DNA of 64,000 nt from Diphasiastrum complanatum (taxonomy: Eukaryota > Streptophyta > Lycopodiopsida > Lycopodiales > Lycopodiaceae). This document shows, piece after piece, positions 20,550-32,953 of the stretch. The position numbers were made by a program, and so were the translations under genes. Within the stretch, counting starts at the first letter, position 1. Each line of letters starts with the position of its first letter. Below the pieces are notes generated by a model, which ran no database searches, was not told the origin of the DNA, and saw nothing but the letters and a program-made list of their open reading frames with translations. Where the stretch lies: positions 59,160,499-59,224,498 of the forward strand of contig CM055097.1 in the NCBI GenBank assembly GCA_029204225.1. The letters run 5' to 3'.

Positions 20550-23500
20550 TGTTAGTTTTCGTCGAAATTTCGGTGTGGATCAATTGGAATTCTCTTCCAG
20601 GTGGATAGCAAGGTTGCAATTGGGTGTACTATCCCGGTCTCATGTTGCTAAGATCCATTTTTTTCTCAAGAAAAAATGAGGTTTTATGGAGAATTGTCCT
20701 AGAAAGCCAATTTGTGATGTTTTTTTGGAGCCTTTTCTTGTGTAGCTCAAATCTCATGAAGATTTGAATTTTTCAGCAAGTGTACTTTCATTTTAGGAAT
20801 CATTAATGATGAAATTAATGATGCATGCCGGTTCTTTTCATGATTTATGATTCTAGGCTATGTTTTGGTCAAAATTGTTTTTGACTCAAAATTGATAGTA
20901 AGAACTAAAATCCAGCAAGATCAGATCAATTAGACGGCTATGATTCTGTAAATTGGTTTGAATGTGCTAGAGAAAAGGTTGCATATCATGAATTTCCACT
21001 TTATAGTGAAGAAAAAACTGGAAAACAGCCAAAAGTCATCATTTTTGTTTGTTTTTTTTCATAAAGTTGGATAGTAGGTGGCTGTAAAACACCATGTAAA
21101 GCTTGTAAAGAGTTAAACCAAAGCCTTTTGAAGTTGTCCTTGAAGTTACAGCCAAGAATTCCATGAATTGGACTTGTAGAAGGTCAAAAAAGACCAAAAA
21201 ATAGCCTATTTTTGTGGTTTTTGGGGGGATGGATTGCTCCCAATCCATAAGGAGATCATGCTGAAATTTTTTACAGCATGATTAGCATTCCTTTTTACCT
21301 TATCAACAAGCTATCAAACCTATAAATTGATGGTCGGTGGCTTATGCTCCATCTCCATCAAGTTTGAAGCTATTTTGACTTCTACGAACCAAGAAATCTT
21401 CGTTCTCAGCCTATACTGCTTCTTCGGACCTATATGAATGCTTCACAGAAGTCTAATAGACCATTTAAGACTGTTGGTAAGATCACTTTTGGGCTTGGGA
21501 AGGTGTTTACATGATTTTTTATCATATGGCCAGCTAGAAGTGAGCCCTACTACAGATTTTCAGACGCTTTGTTCTCAAACTTGTGAAGCCTATGTGGCAA
21601 GCATCTTGGCCACTTGGTCTCCCTCCATATTGTTCTTTACAGCGTCTAATTTGGTGCACTATAGCCAAAGTTATGGCCGTTTGAAATTTTGGTAGTTTTG
21701 TGAGCAAAATTGGCAAAATTCGTAATTTTTCTGATTGCATGCTAGTCTTTTCCCTAATTTGTAGTACTGTGCTTGCATGGATTGATTGCATGTTGATTCT
21801 CAGTGTGATTCTGACATGCATGAGAGATTTACAATTGATTTGAGTGGTTATAAGCTTTGTGCTCTGACGGTTGGGTCACAAATTAGTGATATCGGTTGAC
21901 AAATTCCATAAAACTGAAGTTTACGGAAAAAATTCCGTAATGACATTTTGTGACTGATGTAGTGTGCTTTGCATGCCAGTTGGACATTAGTATTTCGATT
22001 TTTTCGATTTTGATTGCCTTTTGTGCTAACAATATTTTCGTCAGAATCTTTTGAATTACGTAAATAGAACCAAAAATTGAGTTTTTCCAAAAAAAATCAA
22101 AATTTCGATCATTTTTTCATTATCTATGGAATGAGTTTAGGTTAGTGAATTGACTATATTGAATTTATCAGTCAGAGTGAGTCACGGTGTTTTCACCAAA
22201 GCTAAAATATTTTCCGATTATAGATCATTTTAAATTGACAAAGAAAACCACAATGAATTTGCCGGTAGTTTTTATTGTGTGATATTTTAACTTTTGGAGT
22301 ATAGTACTCCCAGATAGATAGTTAAAATTGAATTTTTTTTTTTTTTATATTTCAGACTTGGTTAAAATTTGAAGTCGATTACTTGTCTAATATATTTTTT
22401 ATGGATATTGATCGTTAAAAATGGGTAGTGACGTTTGTGCAAGATACTCGTCAATATTGAATTTAGAAATCGTCAAACAATATGAGATGACCAGACAGAA
22501 CGAGTGGTGATAGAACTCTTTATCCGGGAAGTGAAATCTGGTTGGATATAGTTTAAGAGTTACTGAAATCCTATTGGTAGGATTTCCATTCGTGTAATTC
22601 CATATTCTAACATTTTGATAATTTTTGTTAATATTGACAGAGTAATGCCAAACCGGTCAATAAAAAAAAAAACCAGTCCAATTTTATTGGAAAAATAGTA
22701 ATTGATAGGAACTGATCAAAAGTAAAATATTGATTTCATTTTTGGTTAAATCCTATGGTGAATTGTATGCAAAAGATCATACTAGTACTATTATTCATAT
22801 TAGTGGATGATTTTTGTATATTGGTGATTCAACCCAGGAATAGGATAGAAATGAAATTGTTTCAGACTTTTTCCTACAATAATTCACTTTTTACATTTAC
22901 TAGTGTCTATAAATCTTTTAGTGCCTTAGCTGAAATAGATGTTCAGGGGACTGAAAATCCTGAGGGGAGAAGAAGGGTGGACATTAGAGGTAGTAAGTGT
23001 GTTTGAAAAATGTATTTCGCAGTTAGGATTTTGGTAATCCCTGGGAATAATTGCTTAATACCAAATATAATTTTCTTGGATTGAATTCATAACAGATATG
23101 TTTGTAACCACTGAGTAGTCCACAGTTTTGGATGTTAATTATAATGCTAGAAATAGAATTTGATACATGGATTGCATTGGATTTGTTAGTTGACAAAAGC
23201 TTGTCCCTAGAGTTGATGCATCAGTAGGATTTTGAAGCTTATCACTAATTTGAAAAGATTGGAATGTATTGTTGAATGCTATTAATTCTTTTGTTTAAAT
23301 CACAGAATCTGGTATGGATTTGTCGTATCCATCTGAAATACATGCCAATCATCTAAATAAATGGATTCTCCAGTTTTTGGGGACAAGAGATAATATCCTA
23401 TATGGACTATAGGACAACTAGATGATCTATGGATCTCTGAAATATCAGATAAGGAGGTTAAGGATTTTCTGGAAGGAAGAGCTAGTGGTATGGAACATCA

Positions 23501-25818
23501 ATAATTTTGGAAAGAAAATTCTAGGATTGTAAAGATCTGATTATCAATGGATATTTTTAGTACCTAGTCATGATTACTGACTTTTTCGTGGATTTAGATA
23601 TTTTCACATATCATCTTTCCAGTTAGCTTTTATATAAATTGATAATTTTTTTAAAAGGAGGGGTGGATGGGATAAAATTCTATTTGAGGATTTGTAGGTT
23701 GCATACTTTTGCGAAAGTGAACCAACTGTGGTATAAAAATGAGATTTTTTTTTAAAGTAATTTTCTCCAAATTGGAACTTTTCAAATAAGAGAAATTCTC
23801 TAGGGATTGTGTGGACAATCTGGAACTAGAACTAGCTTGAAATCTGGATCATTATCTATAAGTAGTACAATGAAAGTTCAAAAGTTACTAGTTTCATTTT
23901 AATTAGAATAGGAGTAAGTTTGATCAGAATTAAGTCTGGAATGTCTATATTAGATCAACCTAATCTTAGTTTGACTACTAGGATCAGAGAGGGGTTGATT
24001 GAGTGGAAGAAATTATATTATCAAAGGTAAATTGGATTGGAAAACTACTGAGAGTGAATGTTATTCGTCTCAAAGACTTCTCGAATATGTTATTTACTTA
24101 TGAGAAATAGAAATTCTTTTGTAGCTGAGTTACAAGATTCTCAGTGAGATATGTGAGTAACATATGTGGATTATGGAGGAACCTGCCAGATAAGTGTTTA
24201 TGTACTGGTCATAGTGAGATTATTCACATATGTGCACGATTAATCTTGTATGAATCTACTATGTATTCCTGGTTACTAGGATTATTTGGTGCATTTAACC
24301 TAGTCGGTGAACATAAACATATGATCAAGTATTGTTGAGACAAATACTTGCAGACTTAACATATCTTTATGTGAAAGACGTATCGGTTACCTTAAAAATG
24401 AATAAGGATCTAAATGTGGTGTTATACTAGTATAATTGAATTATGCAATTATGCATTTAAGATTTATGAGTCATTGGCAATTAACTGGAGTAGTCGGTTG
24501 CTCCTAGATGAAGTTAATTTGTAAAACGATCAGTGTGATAAAAATTCACCAGAGACTGATAGTTTTAAGTTATATTGCTTGTAAGATGCATGATGAGTGA
24601 ATAATCAAGATTCGTCAATTAAAATTATGTGCATTAGATATACAGTATTCTTGGTATAGAGTATTCCTTAGTTAAGGAATAGACTCGGTTCATAAGTGGT
24701 TGTATCCCAAGGAGCTCAATTGGATAGCAAATCATAATAGTTACAAAAATAACAAGTAAATTTGTATTCAGTAGAACTTTGGATATCTACATTTGATTTT
24801 GGACGGTAATCTAAAGTTTTTGTGGTTAAAGATGATGGTCATTATCATTTTGTTATTCTTTTATGTCTTTAATTACCTATGGCATATATAACTTGAATAT
24901 CTCGCACTTCTGTGAAAGAATCCAGTTTGGAGAATGTTTTTGAAATCCAGCATTTTCCTATTGGAAAAGATTTTGAAATGATTCTTACTTTCAATTGTGA
25001 TGATTCTTAAGTGTGACGATTAATTCTTGATCTATTAATTGAGTAAGAATTCATATCAATGTTTTGAATCTCTTTACTCCAGCGTGTTATTTGAGAACCT
25101 ATGGATCTCAGAGACATTCTCACAAGATAAGTTATTTTACTTGTGGTGGATTTAATTAATCTAGTGGATGCTAGTCTACTACAGATGTGGTCTGTAGATG
25201 CTTGACTACAGTTCCTTTGATTACATCTCCACTTATGATAGGAGACAGACATGTATATTAAGATGAAGGGGTGCTATTTTCTTGCATTTAATGCTAGAAA
25301 TATGGGCATTTAACTCAAGAGAAGTATCTAGGATACTCAGAGTTGAGTTTTAATTATTTTATATCTTACTGTTCTCCTAGAGATTCTCGTTAAATGAATT
25401 ATTATATTTTTTAATTGTGAGTTCTAAGGATAATTGTCTCTGGAAGCTTTTTGAATTGTCTACCAAAGTTTGTGATAATTTCATACTGTAATTATTATTT
25501 TTTCTTTAACTTTAATCTCCTAAGTTAGGCAATACTTCGTTCAGTGTTTCATGTAAGTGTTTACATGAAGGTGATGTTACTAACTAATAAAGAGTGAAAC
25601 CCATATAAGAAAATGTATGGCTTAGTGTACTTTCCAAACCTGAGTTTGTATTCCAAAACAAAGATAAACGATTGAAAAATAGGTTTATCTCTGAGTACTT
25701 GTTTGATATGTAAGTTCAACTAAAAAATGATTTTCTAGGTTAATAATGAAAAGCTAAAGGAAATGTTCCTATAATTCTTTCATGTTTTGAGGACAAAACT
25801 AGATTAAGGGGAGAAGAA
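20550..25818. other. AT-rich decayed repeat stretch
   Basis: No intact frame is present. The last part reads like the tail of a plus-strand gypsy element: VFHVSVY-like at about 25540, then EDKTRLRGEE before a polypurine tract GGGGAGAAGAA (25808-25818). The rest is too decayed to classify. The strong A+T bias is what long methylation-driven C-to-T decay would leave. Confidence 0.4.
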
Positions 25819-26559
25819 TGTTATGTCCACATCCTATATGGAGGATTCAAAATATTCCTAGACTTGGATACCCGGTGTCGGTACTCTAGTGAATCAAGCT
25901 TATTAGTTATGCCACATCATACTGGATGCGACCCACAAGTAATTAATAACTTGTGAGGCCCAGACACACTATTTGGAGTTAGTACAAGGTTTGGGACCAT
26001 ATATGCATGTGTAGAGTATCAATGGCAACTCTATGAATAGAAGATCCATGCATAGAGACTCTATTCTAGTGGAATCTATGTATAGGGGAGTTGGGACCTT
26101 GCACTACTAAATGCACAAGGGTTATAAGCCTTATATAAGGAGGCCAAACTCGCCCTACTAATCCATCATTTGGCTAGATTACGTAGCCAAACATTAATAG
26201 ATGAAGCGTCAGAAGAATAATTTGTTGCGAATACCAAGACAAATTATATGTCGCGAATGATTCACGAAGAGCTAGACTGTGCTTGACTGATAATTAGTCG
26301 CGAATGATTCGCGAAAGATAAGACTAAATGTTAGTCGTCTATCACCAGAAAGAACAGCTAGAAAGATCAGACAGAAAGACAAATAAGCATAGCAATGTTA
26401 ACACAGGTCTGAATGCAGAACAAAGAGCTAGATCAGATTAAGTATATCATGTATACATGTCAATAATGCAGTAGAGCACAATACAGTAGCAGACAAAACC
26501 GCGTGTCCTACAAAGCTTATTTCAATCTGTAAAAAGAAATTAAAACCTTAATTCTGACA
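25819..26559 (+). mobile_element. probable 3' LTR
   Basis: It starts TGTTATG right after a polypurine tract and ends TTCTGACA, so it has TG...CA ends and 741 bases. A TATA box (TATATAAG, 26132-26139) lies in the middle as expected for U3/R. Two copies of the palindrome TCGCGAAT-G-ATTCGCGA lie at 26251 (one mismatch) and 26298 (perfect). A matching 5' LTR was not found, so the borders are tentative. Confidence 0.5.
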
Positions 26560-26894
26560 AAATGAAGAATCAATGCTCAGGGCATCTACTTCGTTTATGT
26601 CGTTTTCTTTTGCTCTCTTCATCATCTCTTATCATCTCATACACGAATGGTTTACGATGTGGATTTACGATTGTCTGCATCTCTTCCCCAGCTTGCATCA
26701 AAATAGCCACTGAGCTGATGAAGATTGTCATTGCTGACATCTCCATAGTAGATGCACTGGTCCATGGTAGCTCCAATAAGAGCCTTCCAATGGATAATGC
26801 CAGGATTAGCCATATATTGGTTGAGTGAGCTTACAACAAAAGAGATATCTGGTCTTGTACAGACCATTGAGTACATGAGAGATCCAAGTATCGA

Positions 26895-27785
26895 TCAATA
26901 CATATATTCTCTCATCTGCTCATCTTCCTGCTTGGTCTGGGGACATTGGTCCTTCAACAAATGCAGGCCTGGATCCATTGGTGAGTGAGCTAATTTACAA
27001 TTCATCAAATTGTATCTGTTAAGAATATTGTGAAAATACCTTTGTTGAGTGATGTAAATCAGTTGATTTGCTCTATCTCTGTGGATTTGAATTCCAAGAC
27101 AAAAGCGAGCTTCGCCAAGATCAGTCATGTCGAATTTTGAGAACAACATCTGTTTTGCATCCTTGACCATTTTGGTACTGTTGCTGAAGAGCAACGTATC
27201 ATCAATGTACAAGGTGATGATAATGAAGGATTGTTGCACTGACCTTGAATAAACATTGCAATCAGCAGTGCTTGATTTGAATCCTTGTTCAATGAGGAAT
27301 GTGTTAATCCTCTGAAACCAAGCTCTGGCAAACTGTTTCAAGCCGTACAATGCTTTGTGGAGTTTACAGACATGATTCTTCATGCCTTCCAAAACGTATC
27401 CTTCGGGCTGGATCATGTAGATATCTTCTTGTATAACTCCATTCAGATAGGCTGTTTGTACATCAAGATGATGTACTTTGAGGTCAGCAGTTGCAACATA
27501 AGACAAGAGCATTCAGATCGACGAATGTTTGACGACTAGACTAAAAGTCTCACTGTAGTCAAAATTCGGGATCTGGGTGAATCCTCGTGCTACCAGTTTG
27601 GCCTTCCTTCGATCAACTCTGTTGGAATTATATTTGATCTTGAAGATGCAATCAATGATATTGCAGCCAATAGGAGCTTCGACTAATGACCATGTCTGAT
27701 TCTTGATTAGAGAGGAATACTCTCTGTCCATGGCTTCTCTCCAGAGATCAGAGTCTAGTTGGCTAAGTGCCTCTTCAACTGTCAT
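26895..27785 (-). pseudogene. copia reverse transcriptase
   Basis: WREAMDREYSSLIKNQTWSL begins the domain. VHHLDVQTAYLNGVIQEDIY, LYGLKQFARAWFQRIN and LYIDDTLLFS (catalytic YIDD) follow. A stop splits it at 27513. RNase H motifs CTRPDISF and SWGRDADNRKSTS continue at 26876-26652. Confidence 0.9.
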
Positions 27786-28015
27786 CAGTTACTGCATTAA
27801 GAGACAAGTAGACTCAGGATTATACCTTGTGGGTTGTGTGCGTGCACTCGGCTTGATCTTCTGGGAGGATTCGACTGATGAACTGTTTCTGGAACTTGTT
27901 GTTGGGTAGCAGCAACATCTTCGTTTGATTTGTTGTCTCGAAGTGGGTCGACAATAGACACGCCTGAGCCAGAAGCTTGGACTGTCGTATCAATGGCAGG
28001 TGATGGAGGTTCTTC

Positions 28016-28812
28016 TCAAGCAATATCCTTGACTTTGAGGTCGACGAACTGATCCTCGATAAAGTCTGTATCCCGGCTATACAAGATTTGTTGGGTATCA
28101 GGATCGTACAGCTTGTAGGTGTTATCAGACGAAGTATATATGATCAAGATGGTCTTCAGACCTTGGAAGTCCAATTTTTTCCTTGTGTCCTTTGGGATTT
28201 GCACATAGGCAATGCACCCAAACACTCTTAGGTTCTTCAAAGAAGGCTTAGAGCCTGTCCACACCTCGTGGGGTGTCTTGTCTGAGCAGATTCGACCAAA
28301 GTATGGTTCTTCCTCTCAGCTAAGCCATTAGACTGAGGACTATAAGGAGTGATGAATTGTTGTTCAATGCCTTGGCTTTGACAGTACTCCTTAAACTCGA
28401 CATAGATGTATTCTTGGCTTTGACAATACTCCTTAAACTCGACATAGATGTATTCTCCACCGTTGTCTGACCTTAAGGCCTTGATTGTCCTTCCAGTCTC
28501 CTTTTCTGCATGCTCCTTGAAGATTCTGAAGTAGTTGAAGGCTTCTGATTTCTTCTTTATGGAATACACCATCGTCCTTCTGGAGAATTCGTCAATAAAG
28601 GTTATAAAATACTTGGCATCCTTTAGCGAAGGATTTTTCATCGGGCCACAAATATCTGAATGTACAACATCCAGCAATCCTCTAACAATAGGCTGATGGC
28701 TTGACTTAAATGGTTTCCTAGTCTGTTTACCAACTAGACAGTCTTGACAAACAAGTAACTCGACTTTTTTGCGAGGATAGTCGAGATCAAGAACAATAGA
28801 TTGTCTAGACAT
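28016..28812 (-). pseudogene. copia integrase with 42-bp internal duplication
   Basis: HSDICGPM, FITFIDEFSRR and LRSDNGGEY are the DDE core, and SPQSNGLAERKN gives the catalytic glutamate. Between the second Asp and the Glu the 14-residue unit EYIYVEFKEYCQSQ occurs twice in tandem (28414-28455 and 28372-28413, one mismatch). The frame shifts near 28250 into the C-terminal part (LRVFGCIAYVQIP). Confidence 0.88.
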
Positions 28813-29367
28813 TCATTGTACAGCAGCATGATTTAAATGACCAAGTCTATAATGCCAAAGCAAATCTTTATTTGTATGAATTGAAGTACCGAGAGTCTGA
28901 CTAGAGACAGAAAACCAATTAGTTAATTTATACAAGTATCCATGCCTCTTTCTGAGTGCTAAGATCTTGCCAGTCCTATCAACTACTTTACATTGATCAC
29001 ATTCAAACTCTACTCTATGTCCTAAATCTGTGATTCTGCTTACAGAGAGCAGATTCGTAGATAAATTTGGTACATACAGGACTATAGAGAGTAGCTTAGA
29101 TTGATAATTTGCAAAGCTTAATCTTACAGTGCCTTCACCTTTGATAACTTGTGTGCTATTGTCGCCAAGGTGAACGAACTTCTGGGTACTATAAGGTGTA
29201 TAGGACTCGAAACAGCCAATTAGGCTAGTCATGTGCTGAGTGGCTCCAGAATCCAGGAACCAAGAATTGTCGCCAGATGCTGCTTGATGGTTGATCATGA
29301 AGGCATCATGATCCGCTTCTTGAATAGGCTGTGGAGCTTTTGTAGCTGCGTTCGCCACTTGATTCAA
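28813..29367 (-). pseudogene. copia protease and pre-integrase domain
   Basis: The protease active site is WFLDSGATQHMTS. Downstream are LSVSRITDLGHRVEF and LLWHYRLGHLNHAAVQ, the pre-integrase block. A stop follows directly before the integrase frame. Confidence 0.88.
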
Positions 29368-29605
29368 CTGCCCCTTGTTGTTGTTCTTCGCTTGAAGTAT
29401 GCGACAGTCTTGTATTTCGGTTGTTTCATTTGCAGTATCTGCAGAACAGCTTCTTCTTTATCTGCGGATTCAACTGTTCCTTGTATTGAGCTGGTTTATG
29501 GTCTGGCTTTGATTGCTTCGGGCCTTTCTTCTTCTTCAGCTTTGTTGTGCTCTTGTTGGTGTACAAGACGTGAGAATCAGCTGAGGAACTCGAGGCTTCG
29601 TTCCT

Positions 29606-30169
29606 TCACATGTCTTCCTGCAACAACATAGTAATGACTCTCGAAAGAGTCAATTCTGGATGAATCGTGATGATCATCACCCAGTTGTCGTAAGAACTTG
29701 GCAAGCTTGTAAGTAGTTGCATCACTGCGTCTTGATCGTCTATGACAGATCCGACAGCGGCCATTTGTCTTAGCAGGTTTTTGAATTGATTAATGTGATT
29801 CTGCAAAGAATCACCATTCGTCATCTTGAGGGAGTAGAATTTATTCCTGAGATGTAGCTTGGAAGCTATATCTCGCACTTTGTATAGTGTACTCAAGATG
29901 TCCCAAACTTCTTTTGATGTCTAGGCCTCGAATACATGGTCGATCCGGGTATCCGTGATGTTGAGGATGATCAACGCAAAAGCTTCTCCAACCTTCAGCT
30001 TCCATCTGGCGATTGCTGCGTCGTCTGCTCTGGGTTTCTCTTCTGCACCTGTAACAACGTCGTACAATTCTTTTACCATTAGTACAATTTTTATCTTAAA
30101 TTTCCACAAATGGTAAGTGGCTCCATCAAGCTTGTCCATGATAGGACTGGCTTTCCCTTGGAAATCCAT
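29606..30169 (-). pseudogene. copia gag
   Basis: ATG at 30169 opens MDFQGKASPIMDKLDGATYH then LWKFKIKIVLMVKELYDVV, a typical copia gag start. A stop at 29921 interrupts it before the UBN2-type region SLQNHINQFKNLLRQMA and LLTSLPSSYDNWV. Confidence 0.88.
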
Positions 30170-30189
30170 GTGGAAGAATTAGTCTAAGT

Positions 30190-31890
30190 GATAGGAAGTT
30201 CAATATATTGATTGGGTATCACCCATTGTGGTTGTACCCAAGAAAAACGACAAGCTTTGTATCTGTGTCGATCTCAAAAATCTTAATGCGATTACGAAGA
30301 AAGACCATTTCCCCTTGCCTTTAACGACTCAAATCCTAGAGGAAATGGCAGGAGCTGAAGCTTTCAGCTTCTTGGATGGATTCAGCGGGTATTTCTTGTT
30401 CAAATAGCCCCTGAAGATAAACATAAAACAGCCTTTGCAATAGAGAACGGGGTTTATGCTTATAACGTTATGCCTTTTGACTTATGCAATGCCCCTTCAA
30501 CGTTTCAAAGGGTCATGCAACTGGCCTTTCAAGATCTGTTACATTGAATTGTAGAGATTTATCTCAACGATCTAGGTGTACATTCCTCCGCAGCTACACA
30601 CCTTAACGCCTTGGAGAAAATCTTCATTCGTTGTCGTAGATTTGGAATCTCACTAAACCCTGATAAATTCCAAATATGGGTCACCCATGGGGTCGTACTC
30701 GGGCATATAATTTCAAAGGATGGTATTTCTACCGACTCGTCAAAAATCAAGGTTATAGTGGAAATGCCCTTACCTGCAACAATGAAGGAAGTATATGTCT
30801 TCCTCGGTCATACAAATTATTATCGCATCTTTATAATCGACTATGCCGGCAAGGCACGCCTCGTTTATTTAGTTGTGGTAGATCCTCGCTGGACCGAAGA
30901 ACGAATTAAGGCCTTTGAGGAGTTGAAAACAGCCCTCACTACGGCTCCCATACTCCGCTCGCCAGATTACACGAAAGAGTTCCATGTGCATACTGATGCA
31001 AGTAAGTATGCCATTGGAGGTCTTCTTGCACAATTGGACGAGTATGGCAAACACTTCCCAATACGTTTCTTAAGCAAGCAATTGGTACCTGCTGAAGTAA
31101 ACTATACAACCATCGAGAGAGAAGCATTGGCAATGGTCTATGTTGTGCAACAACTAAGACATTATTTAATAGGCCAGACCTTTGCGTTCTACACAAACCA
31201 TCAAGCCCTTCTATATATCGTTAATAAATCCTGTAAAGCGGGACGTATAGCTCGATGGCTATTGATTTTAGAGAAAATTAATTTCCGCGTAGTCGTTCGG
31301 AAAGGGACCCAACATTTCATGGCGGACCACCTTTCCAGACTACCAAGTGCTGAAAAAGAAACTGCACCAGTCAACAATGATCTCCCTGATGCATGCCTTT
31401 TTCAGATCGATGCTACACCCTTATGGGTTGAGGAGATCACTCAGTTCCTCACAACAGGTAGACTCAAAGAAGGCCTGAGTACGGCGACAAAAAGAAATTT
31501 TTTGCTAAAAGAAGTGCCCTTTCAGTTAATTGCGAGACAACTTTACAAAAGGGGTGTTGACGGTATCATTCGTCGATGTGCTTATGAATCTGAGATACGA
31601 CCTATCATATCTCAGGCTCATGAGGGCATTGGATGTGGCCACTTTTCTGTTGAAGCCACAACAAAGATTATCCTTCGAGCATGACTGTGGTGGCCATCTT
31701 TGTTTAATGACACGTTTGCTGTCATTAAAGCGTGTGATGTCTGTCAATGAGCCAAGAAAAACACCAAAGCAGACTTCATGCCGCTGACTCCCATTATAGA
31801 AGGTGAAGCCTTCCATAAGTGGAGAATTGACTTTTTTGGACCAATCAGTCTAGCAGCCAAACATACTCAAGCTTGTTACATCCTCATAAC
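30190..31890 (+). mobile_element. truncated Ty3/gypsy element (plus strand)
   Basis: RT starts at about 30205 (PIVVVPKKNDKLCICVDLKN), has LDGFSGY, then the frame is broken to 30611. RT-RNase H continue open to 31684, followed by the integrase zinc region (HEGIGCGHFSVEATTKIILR, then a stop, and CDVCQ). It stops at about 31885 in the integrase core. Both LTRs, gag and protease are missing. Confidence 0.88.
30611..31684 (+). pseudogene. gypsy RT/RNase H/integrase N-terminus, 357-codon frame
   Basis: GISLNPDKFQIWVTHGVVLG is the RT thumb region. FHVHTDASKYAIGGLLAQLD and NYTTIEREALAMVYVVQQLR are RNase H. KAGRIARWLLILEKINFRVV is the connection and EIRPIISQAHEGIGCGHFS the integrase HHCC start. It is one of the longest open frames in the window but lacks the RT active-site half. 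Confidence 0.88.
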
Positions 31891-31904
31891 CCTAAACCCT
31901 AAAT
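31888..31904. repeat. short telomere-like repeat at a gypsy break
   Basis: AACCCTAAACCCTAAAT, about two CCCTAAA units, sits exactly where similarity to gypsy integrase is lost. Confidence 0.6.
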
Positions 31905-32099
31905 GATAGGCTACACCATCGGAAATGATTCTCACACTTTAGCCACCTCATCTTTGTCTAACTGGTATCTCAAGCATACAAACATTCCTGGGGATACACT
32001 CTTTTCATAAGAACTTCTACTCTAGGCCACAATCATATTTTCAACTTGAAGTTCTTCACTTGCATCACACATATCCATTCCTTCATATTGGGATTTTGT

Positions 32100-32325
32100 C
32101 AAATCTCAACCAATGGGATCCACTCAAATCTCAACCGACGCGACTCTCTCACATCTCGACCGATGCGACTCTCTCAGATCTCGACCGACGCAACTTTATC
32201 ATATCTCAACCGATGTGACTCTCTCAGATCTCGACCAACGCGACTCTCTCAGATCTCGACCGACGCGACTTTCTCAGATTTCGACCGACGCGTCTCCATC
32301 AAATCTCGACCGACGCTTCTCATTC
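32100..32325. repeat. 25-bp minisatellite, array 1
   Basis: About nine imperfect units of 25 bases share the core ATCTCRACCGAYGC. The period is not a multiple of three, so the plus strand reads through in all frames with a 25-residue cycle. This is a reading artefact, not evidence for a protein. Confidence 0.85.
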
Positions 32326-32953
32326 AAAATCCAACGAATAGACACGTCCCATCGCGTCCGAACCCAGCCAACGACGTCCATAAATGCCATCACCTTGATG
32401 TCATTCGCACCTCAGGGAAGTGCAAATTCTGGAGCTCTCTGGCGATGATCTACTGGCGATTTTCCAGCTCTCCTACACGATCCTGGCGCTCTCTTGTTCT
32501 GTGCATCAGTGGTTGCTTCCACACCATCTCCACCCAGTATCAGCCATCCTAGTGTGTTTTCCATTGAGAGCGCCATCACAAACAGTCTCCAAATCTAATA
32601 TCGCCAATGGAGAACCAAGCATTTGAAACATTTCGCATGCTGAGGGGTAGTGTCACGCAAGCATTCCACATGCTTCCGTTACACTATTGAGTATTACCTT
32701 TTAATCATTCACACTTTTCTTTCATCATCTCCAGACACCCGTTTTCACCAAAAGCTACTTTCCTTACATCTCCCAATATCTTCATCCCTTCCGCTTAGTC
32801 ACAAACATATACCGCCATCTTCTTTTTTGGAACTTCTATTGTTCACACCATACTTCGTTTGCCACACATCCTCCATACCCTTCTATCAACAACAACTCCA
32901 CTTTCACACACCTTCCTTCCCAACCTCAGTTCCTCACAGACCATTCCTTTCCA
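32326..32953. other. pyrimidine-rich spacer between minisatellites
   Basis: C/T-rich on the plus strand, with open frames that lack any conserved domain. It could be a retroelement leader upstream of the gag-like frame at 33107. Confidence 0.35.

Larger units (their letters stand above)
26650..30180 (-). mobile_element. Ty1/copia element lacking LTRs
   Basis: In minus-strand order it contains gag (30169-29606), a zinc-knuckle region (frame broken), protease (DSGATQHMTS), GAG-pre-integrase, integrase, RT and part of RNase H (cut at about 26652, within the block RKSTS). The order PR-IN-RT-RH is diagnostic of copia. Internal stops occur, for example at 29921, 28812 and 27513. Neither LTR is present. 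The 5' end stops at 30180 against a plus-strand gypsy. Confidence 0.9.

Noticed and set aside
21039-22090. Short minus-strand frames in the AT-rich stretch
   Set aside because: Length and composition are as expected by chance and there is no family similarity.
32046-32552. Repeat protein with a DATLSxLDRCDSLRSRPT-type cycle
   Set aside because: The cycle is a by-product of the 25-bp DNA repeat read through all three frames.
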